Notes under the pieces: model-generated
What the model saw: only the letters and a program-made list of their open reading frames with translations
Database searches by the model: none
Told to the model about the DNA's origin: nothing
Shown: piece after piece, positions 27,816-37,068 of the stretch
Position numbering within the stretch: position 1 is the first letter of the stretch
How the letters are laid out: each line of letters starts with the position of its first letter
DNA from: Paracoccaceae bacterium
Lineage (GTDB): Bacteria > Pseudomonadota > Alphaproteobacteria > Rhodobacterales > Rhodobacteraceae
Assembly: GCA_009842205.1 (NCBI GenBank)
Contig: VYFX01000001.1
Span: 1 to 64,000 of the forward strand
Direction: 5' to 3'
DNA: 64,000 nucleotides
Position numbers and translations under genes: made by a program

Positions 27816-29306
27816 TCACATGTCAAAATCCGGTGATGGGTTGAAATCATTGTCATCTCCCCCGGAACCGGAAGGTGATTTGTCAGGTTCGTGGTCCTTG
27901 GCAAGGTAGTTGGCTGTCGGGTTGTTCCCCTTTGTATTTTCCTTTTGGGAGGGGTCAAGCATCGCACCTTCCTTGAGCATGTAAATAGCAAGTTTGTTCC
28001 AGTTGTGTTCAGAAGCTATCTTAAGAGGTGTACGTCCCCACGCATCCAAGCCATTTATGTTATATCCGAGATCCAACACTTTCCTGAAAGCTTCAATGTC
28101 ATTGGTATAGGCCAATGCATGAAGTGGTGAACCCGTGGTGGCAACGGCATATGAATGAAGGGATGGGATCGGACAATGATACAAGGGGCCCGGCAGGTCA
28201 TGAACGGCTTCAATAAACCCGTATCGATGCAGAAAATCAAAATCCAGCCCTTCAATTTTTGGCTTTATGGATTTTTCTGTCCATTGCGGTTTTTCAATGA
28301 TCTTCCCAATGATTCCCATGATTTCCAAGCCACTTCTAGGTTTTGGACCCATTTCGGCCATGATCTCGCCGATTATCTTCTTTGAAGATTCAAACGTTCC
28401 AAATCTGGAATTGTAGTATTCAACACGGTATTGTGTGGCCCGGTCCTTGACCGCAAGATCATCAACCGCCGAAAGTTTTCCCTCGGTTTCCAGTAATGAT
28501 TCGCCAAGTGCCCTCAAGGAATTTTCCACATGCTTGGGCCATCCATCCACCCATTCACCTATTCTATCACCCCATTCGGAAGTCAATCCAGGAGTGGACT
28601 TGACATGGAAATGATTAAAGAACTTCCCAAGGGATTCCTTTACCTCTTCCAGGGACAGCGGTTGCAAATGATGTACGGCACCTACCCCCAAGCGGGTGCC
28701 CACCACTTCCTGAAGCACAGACTTGCTGTTGGACAACCCGGCAAGAACAGGGAATATGGGATAGCGATTGCTTCCAGTATGAAGACTAAGCAATACATCC
28801 TCCACTTCGGAATATTCTTTATTGGCGATCGTCTGGATTTCATCAATCAGCAAAAGAATGGTGTAATTCTTGGGAAAGACCAGTTTGTCCACCGAACTGT
28901 TGTCCAAACCAATACCAAATCCATATCCTGACACGGATGATATCTTACGCAAGGCCGTACCGATATTTTCCTTGACCTTGGCAATGGTGATCTTGCTATC
29001 AAGCTCTTTTATCGTGTCATGGATTCGTGTACCCAGATAACTGAATGTCAGGTTTGCCGGATCTGCTATCATGACCGGAATGGTCTTGTGACTTACAGAT
29101 TCATCATTTAGTTGGTCAATGCAGTTTTGCCTGATTTTCTCCAACAGGGAGGTCTTGCCAATTCCGGGTGGACCTTGGATGACCTGTGTTTGACCACCTG
29201 CAGGATTGCTGCCGGGATCCTTCAAATAATCCTGGCTGATTATTTTGCTTTTTTGATCAATCCTGTACTGGAGTTCCTTTCGTCCTGAAAAAAACGGATT
29301 GATCAT
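27816..29306 (-). CDS. AAA ATPase with C-terminal ankyrin repeats, function unknown
   Basis: A 496-residue protein with an AAA_16/STAND-like ATPase: FSGRKELQYRI opens the domain, GPPGIGKTSLL is Walker A (about 47-57), TILLLIDEIQT is Walker B, and FPVLAGLSNSKS fits a sensor-1 strand. After a helical region (about 230-380), residues about 395-455 hold one to two ankyrin repeats (SPLHALAYTNDIEAFRKVL, WGRTPLKIASEHNWNK), then a polar, Asp-rich tail. No signal peptide or membrane segment. It stands alone between thrC and surf1 with about 260-290 bp of noncoding DNA on each side. A 20-codon ORF overlaps its ATG. I do not recognise a function; a regulatory or defence ATPase is possible. Confidence 0.85.
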   Translation of the reverse strand: MINPFFSGRKELQYRIDQKSKIISQDYLKDPGSNPAGGQTQVIQGPPGIGKTSLLEKIRQNCIDQLNDESVSHKTIPVMIADPANLTFSYLGTRIHDTIKELDSKITIAKVKENIGTALRKISSVSGYGFGIGLDNSSVDKLVFPKNYTILLLIDEIQTIANKEYSEVEDVLLSLHTGSNRYPIFPVLAGLSNSKSVLQEVVGTRLGVGAVHHLQPLSLEEVKESLGKFFNHFHVKSTPGLTSEWGDRIGEWVDGWPKHVENSLRALGESLLETEGKLSAVDDLAVKDRATQYRVEYYNSRFGTFESSKKIIGEIMAEMGPKPRSGLEIMGIIGKIIEKPQWTEKSIKPKIEGLDFDFLHRYGFIEAVHDLPGPLYHCPIPSLHSYAVATTGSPLHALAYTNDIEAFRKVLDLGYNINGLDAWGRTPLKIASEHNWNKLAIYMLKEGAMLDPSQKENTKGNNPTANYLAKDHEPDKSPSGSGGDDNDFNPSPDFDM

Positions 29307-29365
29307 CCGGTCTTCTGACGAAACAAAAATTGTTTTAACCCTTCGGCATCAAATGATTTGGTCAT
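29303..29365 (-). CDS. Short ORF coupled to the AAA-ankyrin ATPase
   Basis: A 20-codon ORF (begins MTKSFDAEGL, ends FRQKTG) whose TGA overlaps the ATPase ATG as ATGA. AGGA lies 11 bases before its ATG. It could be a coupled leader peptide, or the true N-terminus of the ATPase separated by a one-base frame change. No family is recognisable. Confidence 0.35.
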   Translation of the reverse strand: MTKSFDAEGLKQFLFRQKTG

Positions 29366-29595
29366 ATTGTCAAAATCCTTACTCTATAAGTTGTATAATA
29401 CATGAATTGACCGAATTTGGTGAAAGTAACAACTGCTTTGTAAAATTAGATGTGGATAACATTGAACGGTTCTAACCTTCAATAGTAACTTACGGAGGGA
29501 GGAACAAGAAATGTATTGCGTTACATTTCACCTTCAAAATACATTCAAATGAGTGAATCTCGCTAAAAAGGATCAAGACTCTTAAATTATAATCA

Positions 29596-30297
29596 CTAAC
29601 CCTCTAGATTTGCCCTTGAATCTCTGGCAATACGCATTATCCAATATGCTGTCAGGATAAACCAGATTGTAGCCAAACTGAACCATGTTATAGCGTATTG
29701 CAGATGGTTATTGGGTATCCCCTCAGCAGTTACAGGCCAGGGTGTTATATTCATATCTTCATTGGTCGTTGCTTTTGATACTACCATCAAGGGTTCCGTA
29801 CCCAGAATACTGGACATTCTCCCCAATTCACGGGCAAACCAAACATCCTTTTCCGGTTCGGGTGTAAATAAATTATCCCATTCATCCGGCCAAAGCAGAT
29901 TACCCTCTACTTCCGTGAATCCCGGATTATCATGCGTCTCCTTGAGTTGGTCTGGAATAAAACCCCGGTCCAGTAAAATCACCCTGTTATCCATTTCCAG
30001 GGGAGAGATGACACGATAACCAGGTCCCCAACCTCTCTGGCTTGTCAAATAATATAGCGATTGTTCACCGACCTTTCCCTGAACAAGTACAGGTAGGAAA
30101 TTATCAGTCGTTTCATCGGGATTGCTTGGCAGAGGAACAGATGTGGAATTGATTTTTGCTTCAATATCATTGAGAATGTTTGTTTTCCACTCCAGCCTTT
30201 GGACCTGCCATGTCCCCAAACCGATAAGAATAGCGATCCCTGCCAAACCATAAATGAGTGGAAAGGTAAACTTACGGTATTTCGATGTATAAGACAT
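29596..30297 (-). CDS. SURF1-family cytochrome oxidase assembly protein
   Basis: A 233-residue inner-membrane protein with one N-terminal and one C-terminal transmembrane helix and a periplasmic domain, as in SURF1/Shy1, which helps insert heme a into subunit I. Characteristic stretches are GIAILIGLGTWQVQRLEWK, RGWGPGYRVISPL, ILLDRGFIP and HLQYAITWFSLATIWFI near the end. It follows ctaE by 62 bp at its usual place in the alphaproteobacterial cta cluster. Confidence 0.92.
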   Translation of the reverse strand: MSYTSKYRKFTFPLIYGLAGIAILIGLGTWQVQRLEWKTNILNDIEAKINSTSVPLPSNPDETTDNFLPVLVQGKVGEQSLYYLTSQRGWGPGYRVISPLEMDNRVILLDRGFIPDQLKETHDNPGFTEVEGNLLWPDEWDNLFTPEPEKDVWFARELGRMSSILGTEPLMVVSKATTNEDMNITPWPVTAEGIPNNHLQYAITWFSLATIWFILTAYWIMRIARDSRANLEG

Positions 30298-30359
30298 CCA
30301 GCACCACTATTGTGCATCTCCCGAAGGAATTTTGTCCGGCTTAGACCGGAATGGGGATT

Positions 30360-31151
30360 TTAACCACCCCAAATGTATACTGCTGCAAACAGGAACAGCC
30401 ATACAACGTCAACAAAATGCCAATACCAGGCTGCGGTTTCAAAACCAATGTGTGCTTCAGGTGTAAAATGTCCTTTCATTGCCCGCAACATACACACCAA
30501 CAGGAATGCGGTACCGATTATGACGTGAGCACCATGAAATCCGGTCGCCATGAAAAAGGTTGCCCCGTATATGTTACCTGAATAGGAAAAAGCGGCATGG
30601 CCGTATTCATAGGCTTGAAATCCGGTGAATGCCACACCCAGGACTATTGCCCAAAACAATCCCTGAATCAGGTCCTTGCGGTTATTCTCATGGGCAATGG
30701 CATGGTGGGCCCAGGTTGCCGCAGCACCAGAGAGAAGTAAAATCAGGGTATTGATCAAGGGTAAATGCCACGGATCAAAGGTTTCAATTCCAACAGGTGG
30801 CCAAACACCGCCGGAACCCTCTTCCATCGGATAAAGAGCATGCTTGAAAAAATTCCAGAACCAAGCAGCAAAAAACATGATCTCCGACATGACAAACAGA
30901 ATGAAGCCATAACGCAAGCCTATTCTGACGGTAGGCGTATGATCACCCGTTTGGGCCTCCTTGATGACATCGCCCCACCAGGCGATCATGACATAGGCAA
31001 TGAGCACCATACCCATCATCATGATCCAGGGACCATAATCATTGAAAAACAGGACTGCCCCAAGCAACATTATGAAACCGCCAACTGCACCCAGGAAAGG
31101 CCAGACCGATGGTTCGAGTATGTGATAGTCATGTTCTTTAGTATGTGCCAT
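30360..31151 (-). CDS. ctaE: Cytochrome c oxidase subunit III
   Basis: A 263-residue protein with seven membrane helices, the normal size for subunit III of aa3-type oxidase. It opens with the family's [18 protein letters not shown] and has [38 protein letters not shown], and [14 protein letters not shown] and [16 protein letters not shown] at the end. It lies 19 bp after ctaG. Confidence 0.96.
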   Translation of the reverse strand: MAHTKEHDYHILEPSVWPFLGAVGGFIMLLGAVLFFNDYGPWIMMMGMVLIAYVMIAWWGDVIKEAQTGDHTPTVRIGLRYGFILFVMSEIMFFAAWFWNFFKHALYPMEEGSGGVWPPVGIETFDPWHLPLINTLILLLSGAAATWAHHAIAHENNRKDLIQGLFWAIVLGVAFTGFQAYEYGHAAFSYSGNIYGATFFMATGFHGAHVIIGTAFLLVCMLRAMKGHFTPEAHIGFETAAWYWHFVDVVWLFLFAAVYIWGG

Positions 31152-31170
31152 ATTTCTTTATTCCCAATTT

Positions 31171-31710
31171 TTATGTTGAGGACTTATCCTTGACTTTATG
31201 AAATGTATACGAAAGAGTAATACTTTCCAAATTCTTTGTTTCAGGATCATTTAGGATTTCCGGATCAACATAAAACACTACCGGCATTTCCTTGCTTTCT
31301 CCAGGTGCCAACTCCTGTTCCATGAAGCAAAAACACTGCAGTTTGACAAAATATTCACCAGTCGTGAACGGAAATACATTAAAGGTTGCCGATCCGGTTA
31401 TTGTCTGGTCTGTGGGGTTATGGGCGATATAATTCATGGTTTTGCTTTCACCCAGATTGACAGTCACCAGATTCTCGGCAGGATTGAAATCCCATGGCAT
31501 ATCCCGCTCCAAGGAAGCATCGAACCTTACGTTGATGGTATCCTTCACTACTTCACTCTGATTGGCATCAGCTTGAAGGGGTGTCCCACCAAATCCGGTT
31601 ACCCGGCAAAACAAATCATATAATGGAACGGAAACGGCCACCAGAACACCCATCAGGGCTATGACTCCGATGAGTTTCCATAACATATTCCTGTTTGCTT
31701 GGATACTCAT
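31171..31710 (-). CDS. ctaG: Cox11-type copper chaperone for cytochrome oxidase
   Basis: A 179-residue membrane-anchored protein that delivers copper to CuB of subunit I. One N-terminal membrane helix is followed by VPLYDLFCRVTGFGGTP, PADQT-like NPTDQTITGSATFNV, and the copper-binding QCFCFMEQELAPGES, where the two cysteines flanking Phe bind Cu(I). Its start overlaps the end of the small CoxF-like gene by 4 bp. Confidence 0.95.
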   Translation of the reverse strand: MSIQANRNMLWKLIGVIALMGVLVAVSVPLYDLFCRVTGFGGTPLQADANQSEVVKDTINVRFDASLERDMPWDFNPAENLVTVNLGESKTMNYIAHNPTDQTITGSATFNVFPFTTGEYFVKLQCFCFMEQELAPGESKEMPVVFYVDPEILNDPETKNLESITLSYTFHKVKDKSST

Positions 31711-31892
31711 TCCTCTACCTTTAGCAAAGTTGCCCTGTAGGAATGGTCAAATCCTTCAATGAGTTGACCGTCTTGAAATTTTGCAATCGAAATGGCAAAG
31801 ACCAGAAACACAAATGCCACCAAGGCAAGCGAAACAAAAATGTTTCTTGATTTCCTTCTTGCATGTAGCTCATGCTCTTTGGAAATGGCCAT
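31707..31892 (-). CDS. Small CoxF-like membrane protein
   Basis: A protein of about 61 residues with a basic N-terminus (HELHARRKSRN), one membrane helix and a short tail. A small gene at this site between ctaB and ctaG is common in Alphaproteobacteria and is called CoxF or cytochrome oxidase assembly small protein; its function is poorly known. I choose the ATG at 31892, preceded by GGAGGTG and sharing one base with the ctaB stop, over the in-frame ATG at 31910. Confidence 0.75.
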   Translation of the reverse strand: MAISKEHELHARRKSRNIFVSLALVAFVFLVFAISIAKFQDGQLIEGFDHSYRATLLKVEE

Positions 31893-32842
31893 CAAAACAC
31901 CTCCGGCCAAACCAGATATGGTTCATAAAATGCATGTAACATCGATTCAACACCCAGCCCAGCGAACATGACGAATAGATACCAGATTGATAATTTGAAC
32001 AGGGCTTTTTCCCTGTTGTAACCGTCACTTGCGGAATCTTCGGCATCTCTGGTCATGACCTGATATGAACCCAGCGTTAGCATGATGTTCAACACGATCA
32101 CCAATCCCAAGGTCAATGGACCTCCGATTGAACTGAAAGCAATCATGAAGCCAATCGGAATCAATGAAAGCGAATACCAGAAAATATACCTTCTGGTAAC
32201 CCGTTCGCCCCTGGTTACAGTTAGCATGGGAACTTTGGCCAGAGAATATTCCTCCTTGGTTACGAGTGCCAAGGCCCAGAAGTGCGGTGGTGTCCACAGG
32301 AAGATAAGCAAAACCAGCAATATTGGTTCCAGTGCGATCCCGTTGGTCACTACGGCCCAACCTATCAGGGGAGGAAAAGCACCGGCAGCTCCACCGATTA
32401 CAATGTTTTGGGCGGTTCTACGCTTCAGGTACATGGTATAGACAACCACATAGAAAAAAATCGTGAAAGCCAATATGCCTGCTGCCAGGAAGTTGGCGGT
32501 CAGGGCCAGCATGAAAATGGCAAAACCGGAACACCAGAGCCCAAGCAACCTGGCATCATCACCTGATACCGTACCGGTCGGCACAGGTCGGTTTCTGGTC
32601 CTTTTCATCAACCGGTCAATATCCTCGTCCCACCACATGTTGAGAGCACCAGATCCACCCGCACCGATGGCAATGAATATTAGAGAGGCCAAGGCGAGTA
32701 TTGGATTGATGCTCGTGGGGGCAATGATCATGCCTATGAAAGCGGTAAAGATTACGAGTGACATGACCCGGGGTTTCAGCAGTTCGATTACCTCACTGAT
32801 TCTAACCTCTTGGGGTTTGGATATTACTGTTGAGTCTACCAT
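31892..32842 (-). CDS. ctaB: Protoheme IX farnesyltransferase
   Basis: Makes heme O from heme B for the heme a of cytochrome oxidase. The 316-residue UbiA-type membrane protein has about nine helices, the polyprenyl diphosphate site NMWWDEDIDRLMKRTRNRP (about 80-98) and the second Asp-rich loop around TKEEYSLAKVPMLTV. It lies between ctaC and the CoxF-like gene. ctaD, which sits here in some relatives, is absent. Confidence 0.95.
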   Translation of the reverse strand: MVDSTVISKPQEVRISEVIELLKPRVMSLVIFTAFIGMIIAPTSINPILALASLIFIAIGAGGSGALNMWWDEDIDRLMKRTRNRPVPTGTVSGDDARLLGLWCSGFAIFMLALTANFLAAGILAFTIFFYVVVYTMYLKRRTAQNIVIGGAAGAFPPLIGWAVVTNGIALEPILLVLLIFLWTPPHFWALALVTKEEYSLAKVPMLTVTRGERVTRRYIFWYSLSLIPIGFMIAFSSIGGPLTLGLVIVLNIMLTLGSYQVMTRDAEDSASDGYNREKALFKLSIWYLFVMFAGLGVESMLHAFYEPYLVWPEVF

Positions 32843-32913
32843 TCTCTAAAATAAGTATAATAATTCCAGATCATCGATTGATTTCAATGAAAGAAATTGG
32901 TTCGGTTGTACAT

Positions 32914-33786
32914 TCAGGGTATTGAAGCGTAAAGAACCTCTTCCTTGATATCCCCTACTTCCGCAAATTCTGCCACGGCCCTTTGAATCCAGTCATCATA
33001 AACTTCCTGACTGACGACCTTGACGGTAATGGGCATGTAAGTATGGTCCTTTCCACAGAGTTCCGAACATTGTCCGAAGTAAATTCCTTCCTTTTCGGCC
33101 TTGAACCACAAACCGGCCAACCTGCCCGGAACACCGTCCTGCTTGACACCAAAAGCCGGTACAGTCCAAGCATGAATTACATCGGAAGCAGTAACATATA
33201 CAACAATTGTTGTATCAACGGGTATAACTACAGGTTGATCGGTAGCCAACATGTATTCATCCATGGTGTATCCATAATCCTCTAGGGCAGTCTTGTCCAG
33301 CATGAAACTGTCGAAGGAAAAATCATGATCCATGTAATCGTAGGTCCAATACCATTGGTTTCCAGTTGCCTTGATGGTGATATCACCTTCCGGAATGGTT
33401 TGCTGCTTGAAGAGAATCGGTAATGAAATGATGCCTATACCAACGAGAATAACTATTGGAATGGCCGTCCAGAGTATTTCAAGGGGAGTATTGTGGGTTG
33501 TTTGAGAAGGCGTTCTGTTACTGGATGCATTGAATCTCAAGATTACGTACAAGAGCAACCCTAGTACAAATATCACGATCAAGGTTCCGAGAACAAGAAG
33601 TATATTATCAAGCCATATGGCATCTCGGGCCACTTCGGTAACGGAAGGCTGGAAATTTATGCCATCGGGAATGGGGACACCAATGATTTCCAATTCCTGA
33701 TCTACATCCACAGCCATGGCTGGTGAGGTAAAACCAAATACAACTATTCCGAAAAGATAATTTTTTAGTCTTTTCAAATGATTCAT
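32914..33786 (-). CDS. ctaC: Cytochrome c oxidase subunit II
   Basis: A protein of about 290 residues with a signal-like N-terminus (ends SPAMA), two membrane helices and a periplasmic cupredoxin domain. The CuA site is intact: the first His in DVIHAWTVPAFGVKQD and CSELCGKDHTYMPI with both cysteines, His and Met. The aromatic electron-entry patch NQWYWTYDY is present. I choose the ATG at 33786, with AAGGA 8 bases upstream, rather than the in-frame start at 33813. A fair promoter lies at 33841-33869. Confidence 0.95.
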   Translation of the reverse strand: MNHLKRLKNYLFGIVVFGFTSPAMAVDVDQELEIIGVPIPDGINFQPSVTEVARDAIWLDNILLVLGTLIVIFVLGLLLYVILRFNASSNRTPSQTTHNTPLEILWTAIPIVILVGIGIISLPILFKQQTIPEGDITIKATGNQWYWTYDYMDHDFSFDSFMLDKTALEDYGYTMDEYMLATDQPVVIPVDTTIVVYVTASDVIHAWTVPAFGVKQDGVPGRLAGLWFKAEKEGIYFGQCSELCGKDHTYMPITVKVVSQEVYDDWIQRAVAEFAEVGDIKEEVLYASIP

Positions 33787-33840
33787 CAGGAATTCCTTAA
33801 AAATAAAACTCATTCATTACCTCAAAAATGACACCAGAGA

Positions 33841-33869
33841 TAATTATTTCGTGAATGTACCTTCAACAA
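33841..33869 (-). promoter_or_regulatory. Candidate ctaC promoter
   Basis: On the minus strand TTGTTG (33869-33864), 17 bases, TAATTA (33846-33841). This predicts a leader of roughly 50 bases before ctaC. It is AT-rich sequence, so a chance match is possible. Confidence 0.4.
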
Positions 33870-33944
33870 TATCTTTGCCTCAGGGCATAATATAAACTAC
33901 TGAAATATATTTTAAATTCAATTTCAAAAAAAATTTAAGCAACC

Positions 33945-35363
33945 GTGAATTTACCTTTCCGACCCTTTGAAACCAATCTTGATTATCACCAGTCTCTAAA
34001 GTTGCTGCAGTCCGTAGTAAATGGAGGTGAGGATGGTGAATTGTTTCTGGAGCGTTCCAAAAGCGAAACGCTGGCATTGGACGATGGGAGAATTAAACAA
34101 GCAGGTTACAATTCCGTCGAAGGATTTGGCTTGAGGGTTGTAAATGATACAAAAACGGGTTTCTCCCACTCGAATGAGTTGACAATTCAGGGGCTTAAAA
34201 ATGCCTCGGAATCACTCAAGGTGGTCACCAGGGATGGGCAGGGGCATTTGGACAAATCCCCAGCCCAGACCAACAGGAAACTGTACGGGGACACAAATCC
34301 TCTTGAAGCCAACGGCTTTGCCGAAAAGGTAAACATTCTGAAAGAAATCGATTCATATGCACGTGATTTGAGCAACAAGGTTGTTCAGGTCTCTGCAAAC
34401 CTCGCCACATCCTTTCAGGAAATTGAAATCCTGACACCAGAGGGCAGGTTGGTCAAGGACAGCAGGCCAATGTCAAGACTGGGTGTATCGGTTATTGTCG
34501 AATCAGGAGGACACAGGGAAGCAGGGTTTACTGGACAAGGCGGTCGATTTATTGCCGAACATCTTCTAGCACCTGAAACCTGGCAATCCCTTGTTGATGA
34601 AGCCTACAGAATAGCCAATGTCAATCTTGGGGCACAAGTTGCACCAGCTGGAATCAAGGATGTAGTACTTGGACCGGGATGGCCTGGCATTCTTCTTCAT
34701 GAAGCCATAGGTCATGGCCTTGAGGGAGATTTCAATCGAAAAGAGACCTCCGCCTTTTCAGGTCTAATGGGAAAGAGAATAGCCTCCAGAGGTGTTACAG
34801 TTCTTGATGATGGAACCTTGCCTGACAAAAGAGGATCAATCTCAATTGATGATGAAGGAACACCCAGTCAAGCTACGACCCTGATTGAAGATGGCATCCT
34901 TGTAGGATACATGCAGGATCGGCAGAATGGCAGGTTGATGGGAACTGGTTCGACAGGCAATGGACGACGGCAATCCTATGCCCATACACCCATGCCGCGC
35001 ATGACAAACACCTATATGCTGGCTGGCAATGACAATCCGGAGGACATCGTGTCCAACCTCAAGGATGGTATTCATGCGGTAGGTTTTGGTGGTGGTCAGG
35101 TTGATATAACTAGTGGCAAATTCGTATTTTCATGTGTCGAGGCCTACAGGGTCCAAAATGGCCAAAGAAAAGAACCGATAAAAAATGCAACACTTATTGG
35201 TGATGGCCCATCGGTTCTGAAAAACATACAAGCAATCGGCAACGACATGTCCCTTGATCCCGGCATTGGAACCTGTGGTAAAGACGGGCAATGGGTTCCC
35301 GTTTGTGTTGGTCAACCATCAATACTGATTGGTGGTTTGACGATCGGTGGCGGAGGTTCTTGA
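33945..35363 (+). CDS. tldD: TldD-family metalloprotease
   Basis: TldD works with TldE/PmbA as a heterodimeric zinc protease that unfolds and digests small peptides, including antitoxins such as CcdA. The 472-residue protein carries HEAIGHGLEGD near residue 250, the HExxxH zinc site, and the conserved C-terminal region with TNTYMLAGNDNPEDI and SCVEAYRVQNGQ. The start codon is GTG. It diverges from ctaC, an arrangement I know from alphaproteobacterial genomes. No pmbA/tldE is in the window. Confidence 0.95.
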   Translation: MNLPFRPFETNLDYHQSLKLLQSVVNGGEDGELFLERSKSETLALDDGRIKQAGYNSVEGFGLRVVNDTKTGFSHSNELTIQGLKNASESLKVVTRDGQGHLDKSPAQTNRKLYGDTNPLEANGFAEKVNILKEIDSYARDLSNKVVQVSANLATSFQEIEILTPEGRLVKDSRPMSRLGVSVIVESGGHREAGFTGQGGRFIAEHLLAPETWQSLVDEAYRIANVNLGAQVAPAGIKDVVLGPGWPGILLHEAIGHGLEGDFNRKETSAFSGLMGKRIASRGVTVLDDGTLPDKRGSISIDDEGTPSQATTLIEDGILVGYMQDRQNGRLMGTGSTGNGRRQSYAHTPMPRMTNTYMLAGNDNPEDIVSNLKDGIHAVGFGGGQVDITSGKFVFSCVEAYRVQNGQRKEPIKNATLIGDGPSVLKNIQAIGNDMSLDPGIGTCGKDGQWVPVCVGQPSILIGGLTIGGGGS

Positions 35364-35387
35364 GATTTATCTTCTTTGACAAAAAAC

Positions 35388-35864
35388 ATGCCACAGAATT
35401 CAAAAATACGCACCTGTCTCTGGTTTCCGGGTAATGGTCAAGAAGCAGCAGAATTTTATGTTTCCCTGATTCCGGGAAGTAAAATCACTTCAGCTTACAA
35501 ATCTGATCCCGATCAACCTCCAATCGTCATTGAATTCACTCTCGGCAACAATGAGTTCATGATTATCAATGGTGGCAATGAGTTTGAACATTCTCCTGCA
35601 GTTTCGATTTCAGTTTCTACCAATGACCAAAAGGAAACCGACATGTTGTGGTCGGCTCTGACTGCCAATGGCGGCAAGGAAAGCAGGTGTGGCTGGTTGA
35701 TAGATCGCTATGGAATATCATGGCAAATTGTACCCAGGAGACTTATTGAACTGCTCAACGATAAGGATCTTGAAGCAGCAGGTAGGGTTTTCAACAAAAT
35801 GCTTGAAATGAACAGGATTGATACTGCAGCCATTGAAGAGGCTTTTCGGTCGCAAAAGCCATAG
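35388..35864 (+). CDS. VOC-family (PhnB/3-demethylubiquinone methyltransferase-like) protein
   Basis: About 158 residues of the glyoxalase/VOC fold in the PhnB-like branch: TCLWFPGNGQEAAEFYVSLIPGSKI at the start, EFTLGNNEFMIINGG in the middle, and CGWLIDRYGISWQIVPRRL, the branch signature. No clear metal triad is preserved, and no function is established for this subgroup. The ATG at 35388 is preferred to a TTG at 35376. It follows tldD by 24 bp and converges with the ureohydrolase gene. Confidence 0.82.
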   Translation: MPQNSKIRTCLWFPGNGQEAAEFYVSLIPGSKITSAYKSDPDQPPIVIEFTLGNNEFMIINGGNEFEHSPAVSISVSTNDQKETDMLWSALTANGGKESRCGWLIDRYGISWQIVPRRLIELLNDKDLEAAGRVFNKMLEMNRIDTAAIEEAFRSQKP

Positions 35865-35884
35865 GATTTATTGCCTATCCCTAA

Positions 35885-36841
35885 TTACCTGCAGTTGTGA
35901 AGTATTCTACCGATAAAGTTCATCAGGATTTGAGCCGCAAGAATCCCCGTGGATCCGGTTGGGTCATAATCGGGAGCTACCTCCACTAGGTCAACACCAC
36001 GAATATTTCCTCTCTTGGTGAGGCCATCCAGAAACTCCAGTATTTCATAATACAGGAATCCACCATGGCTTGGTGTACCCGTTCCAGATGCAATTGAAGG
36101 ATCAAATGCATCAATATCGATGGTAACATAGTAGTTGACATCCTCGGGTATTCTGCTGAGAAGACCATCATTACCCATGGTCCGTGCCTGTCGGACAGAA
36201 ATTATTTCCGAACCCATTTGCAGGGCTTCCTCATACCCTTCCCTTGCAGTAGAGGAAACATTGCGGATACCAATTTGGGTCAAGCCAGTAATATGTTTGT
36301 GTTCAACGGCTCTCCTCATGGGATTTCCATGCCCGTATCTGACCCCGTGCCTTTCATCTACAAAATCCAAATGGGCATCAATCTGGATCAAATGCATGGG
36401 TGCCTGATCGGAAAATGCACGGATGCAAGGTATATTTATCGAATGATCACCACCGATTGTTACCGGTATTGCTCCCCTTGAAAGGGCATAACGTACAATT
36501 TTTTCTATGTTATTATGACTTGAGATTGTATCGGTATGGATGATATCGGCATCTCCCAAATCCACGATCCTAACTTTTTGAGGGTCAAGGTATGTTATTT
36601 TATCCTCATGGTCATAGGCACCAGCATGTCCAAAGGAGAAAAGAGTGGAAGCTTCCCTGACGGACCGTGGGCCAAACCTGGTTCCCGCTCGCCACTGAGT
36701 CCCCATGTCAAAAGGCGCGCCAATAATTGCCAGATCAAATTCATTTTCGGCAATTTCCTTAAGATATGGATATTTCCCAAAGGTACAAATGCCGACAAAT
36801 GGTAGATTAAGTTCTCCCTTATCATAACCGTGGTTTCCCAT
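35885..36841 (-). CDS. Agmatinase/ureohydrolase family protein
   Basis: A manganese enzyme of the arginase superfamily, about 318 residues. The metal-binding motifs are complete: IGGDHSINIP, QIDAHLDFVDE and TIDIDAFDPSIASGTGTP. The likely reaction is hydrolysis of agmatine to putrescine and urea, but guanidinobutyrate, guanidinopropionate and other guanidino substrates are possible for this branch. The ATG at 36841 has GGAGAGG 6 bases upstream; an in-frame TTG at 36856 would overlap that site. It stands alone between the VOC gene and topA. Confidence 0.87.
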   Translation of the reverse strand: MGNHGYDKGELNLPFVGICTFGKYPYLKEIAENEFDLAIIGAPFDMGTQWRAGTRFGPRSVREASTLFSFGHAGAYDHEDKITYLDPQKVRIVDLGDADIIHTDTISSHNNIEKIVRYALSRGAIPVTIGGDHSINIPCIRAFSDQAPMHLIQIDAHLDFVDERHGVRYGHGNPMRRAVEHKHITGLTQIGIRNVSSTAREGYEEALQMGSEIISVRQARTMGNDGLLSRIPEDVNYYVTIDIDAFDPSIASGTGTPSHGGFLYYEILEFLDGLTKRGNIRGVDLVEVAPDYDPTGSTGILAAQILMNFIGRILHNCR

Positions 36842-37068
36842 TATTGACCTCTCCAAGCAAAATGAAATTTATTGTATTTTTTCAAAACGAGCCTTTATCA
36901 CTTATCCACAATAAATTACCGGAAAAAAATTTTTGTTAGTGCAATCCTAATTTGAATTCATAGATACTAACTGAATTACGGTGAATTTCCATGCCGGCAT
37001 TCAGGAAAAACGAACCGGTTCAGATAATTTTTTGGTAGGCACATTTTAATGATCAAGTCAGAGACATC

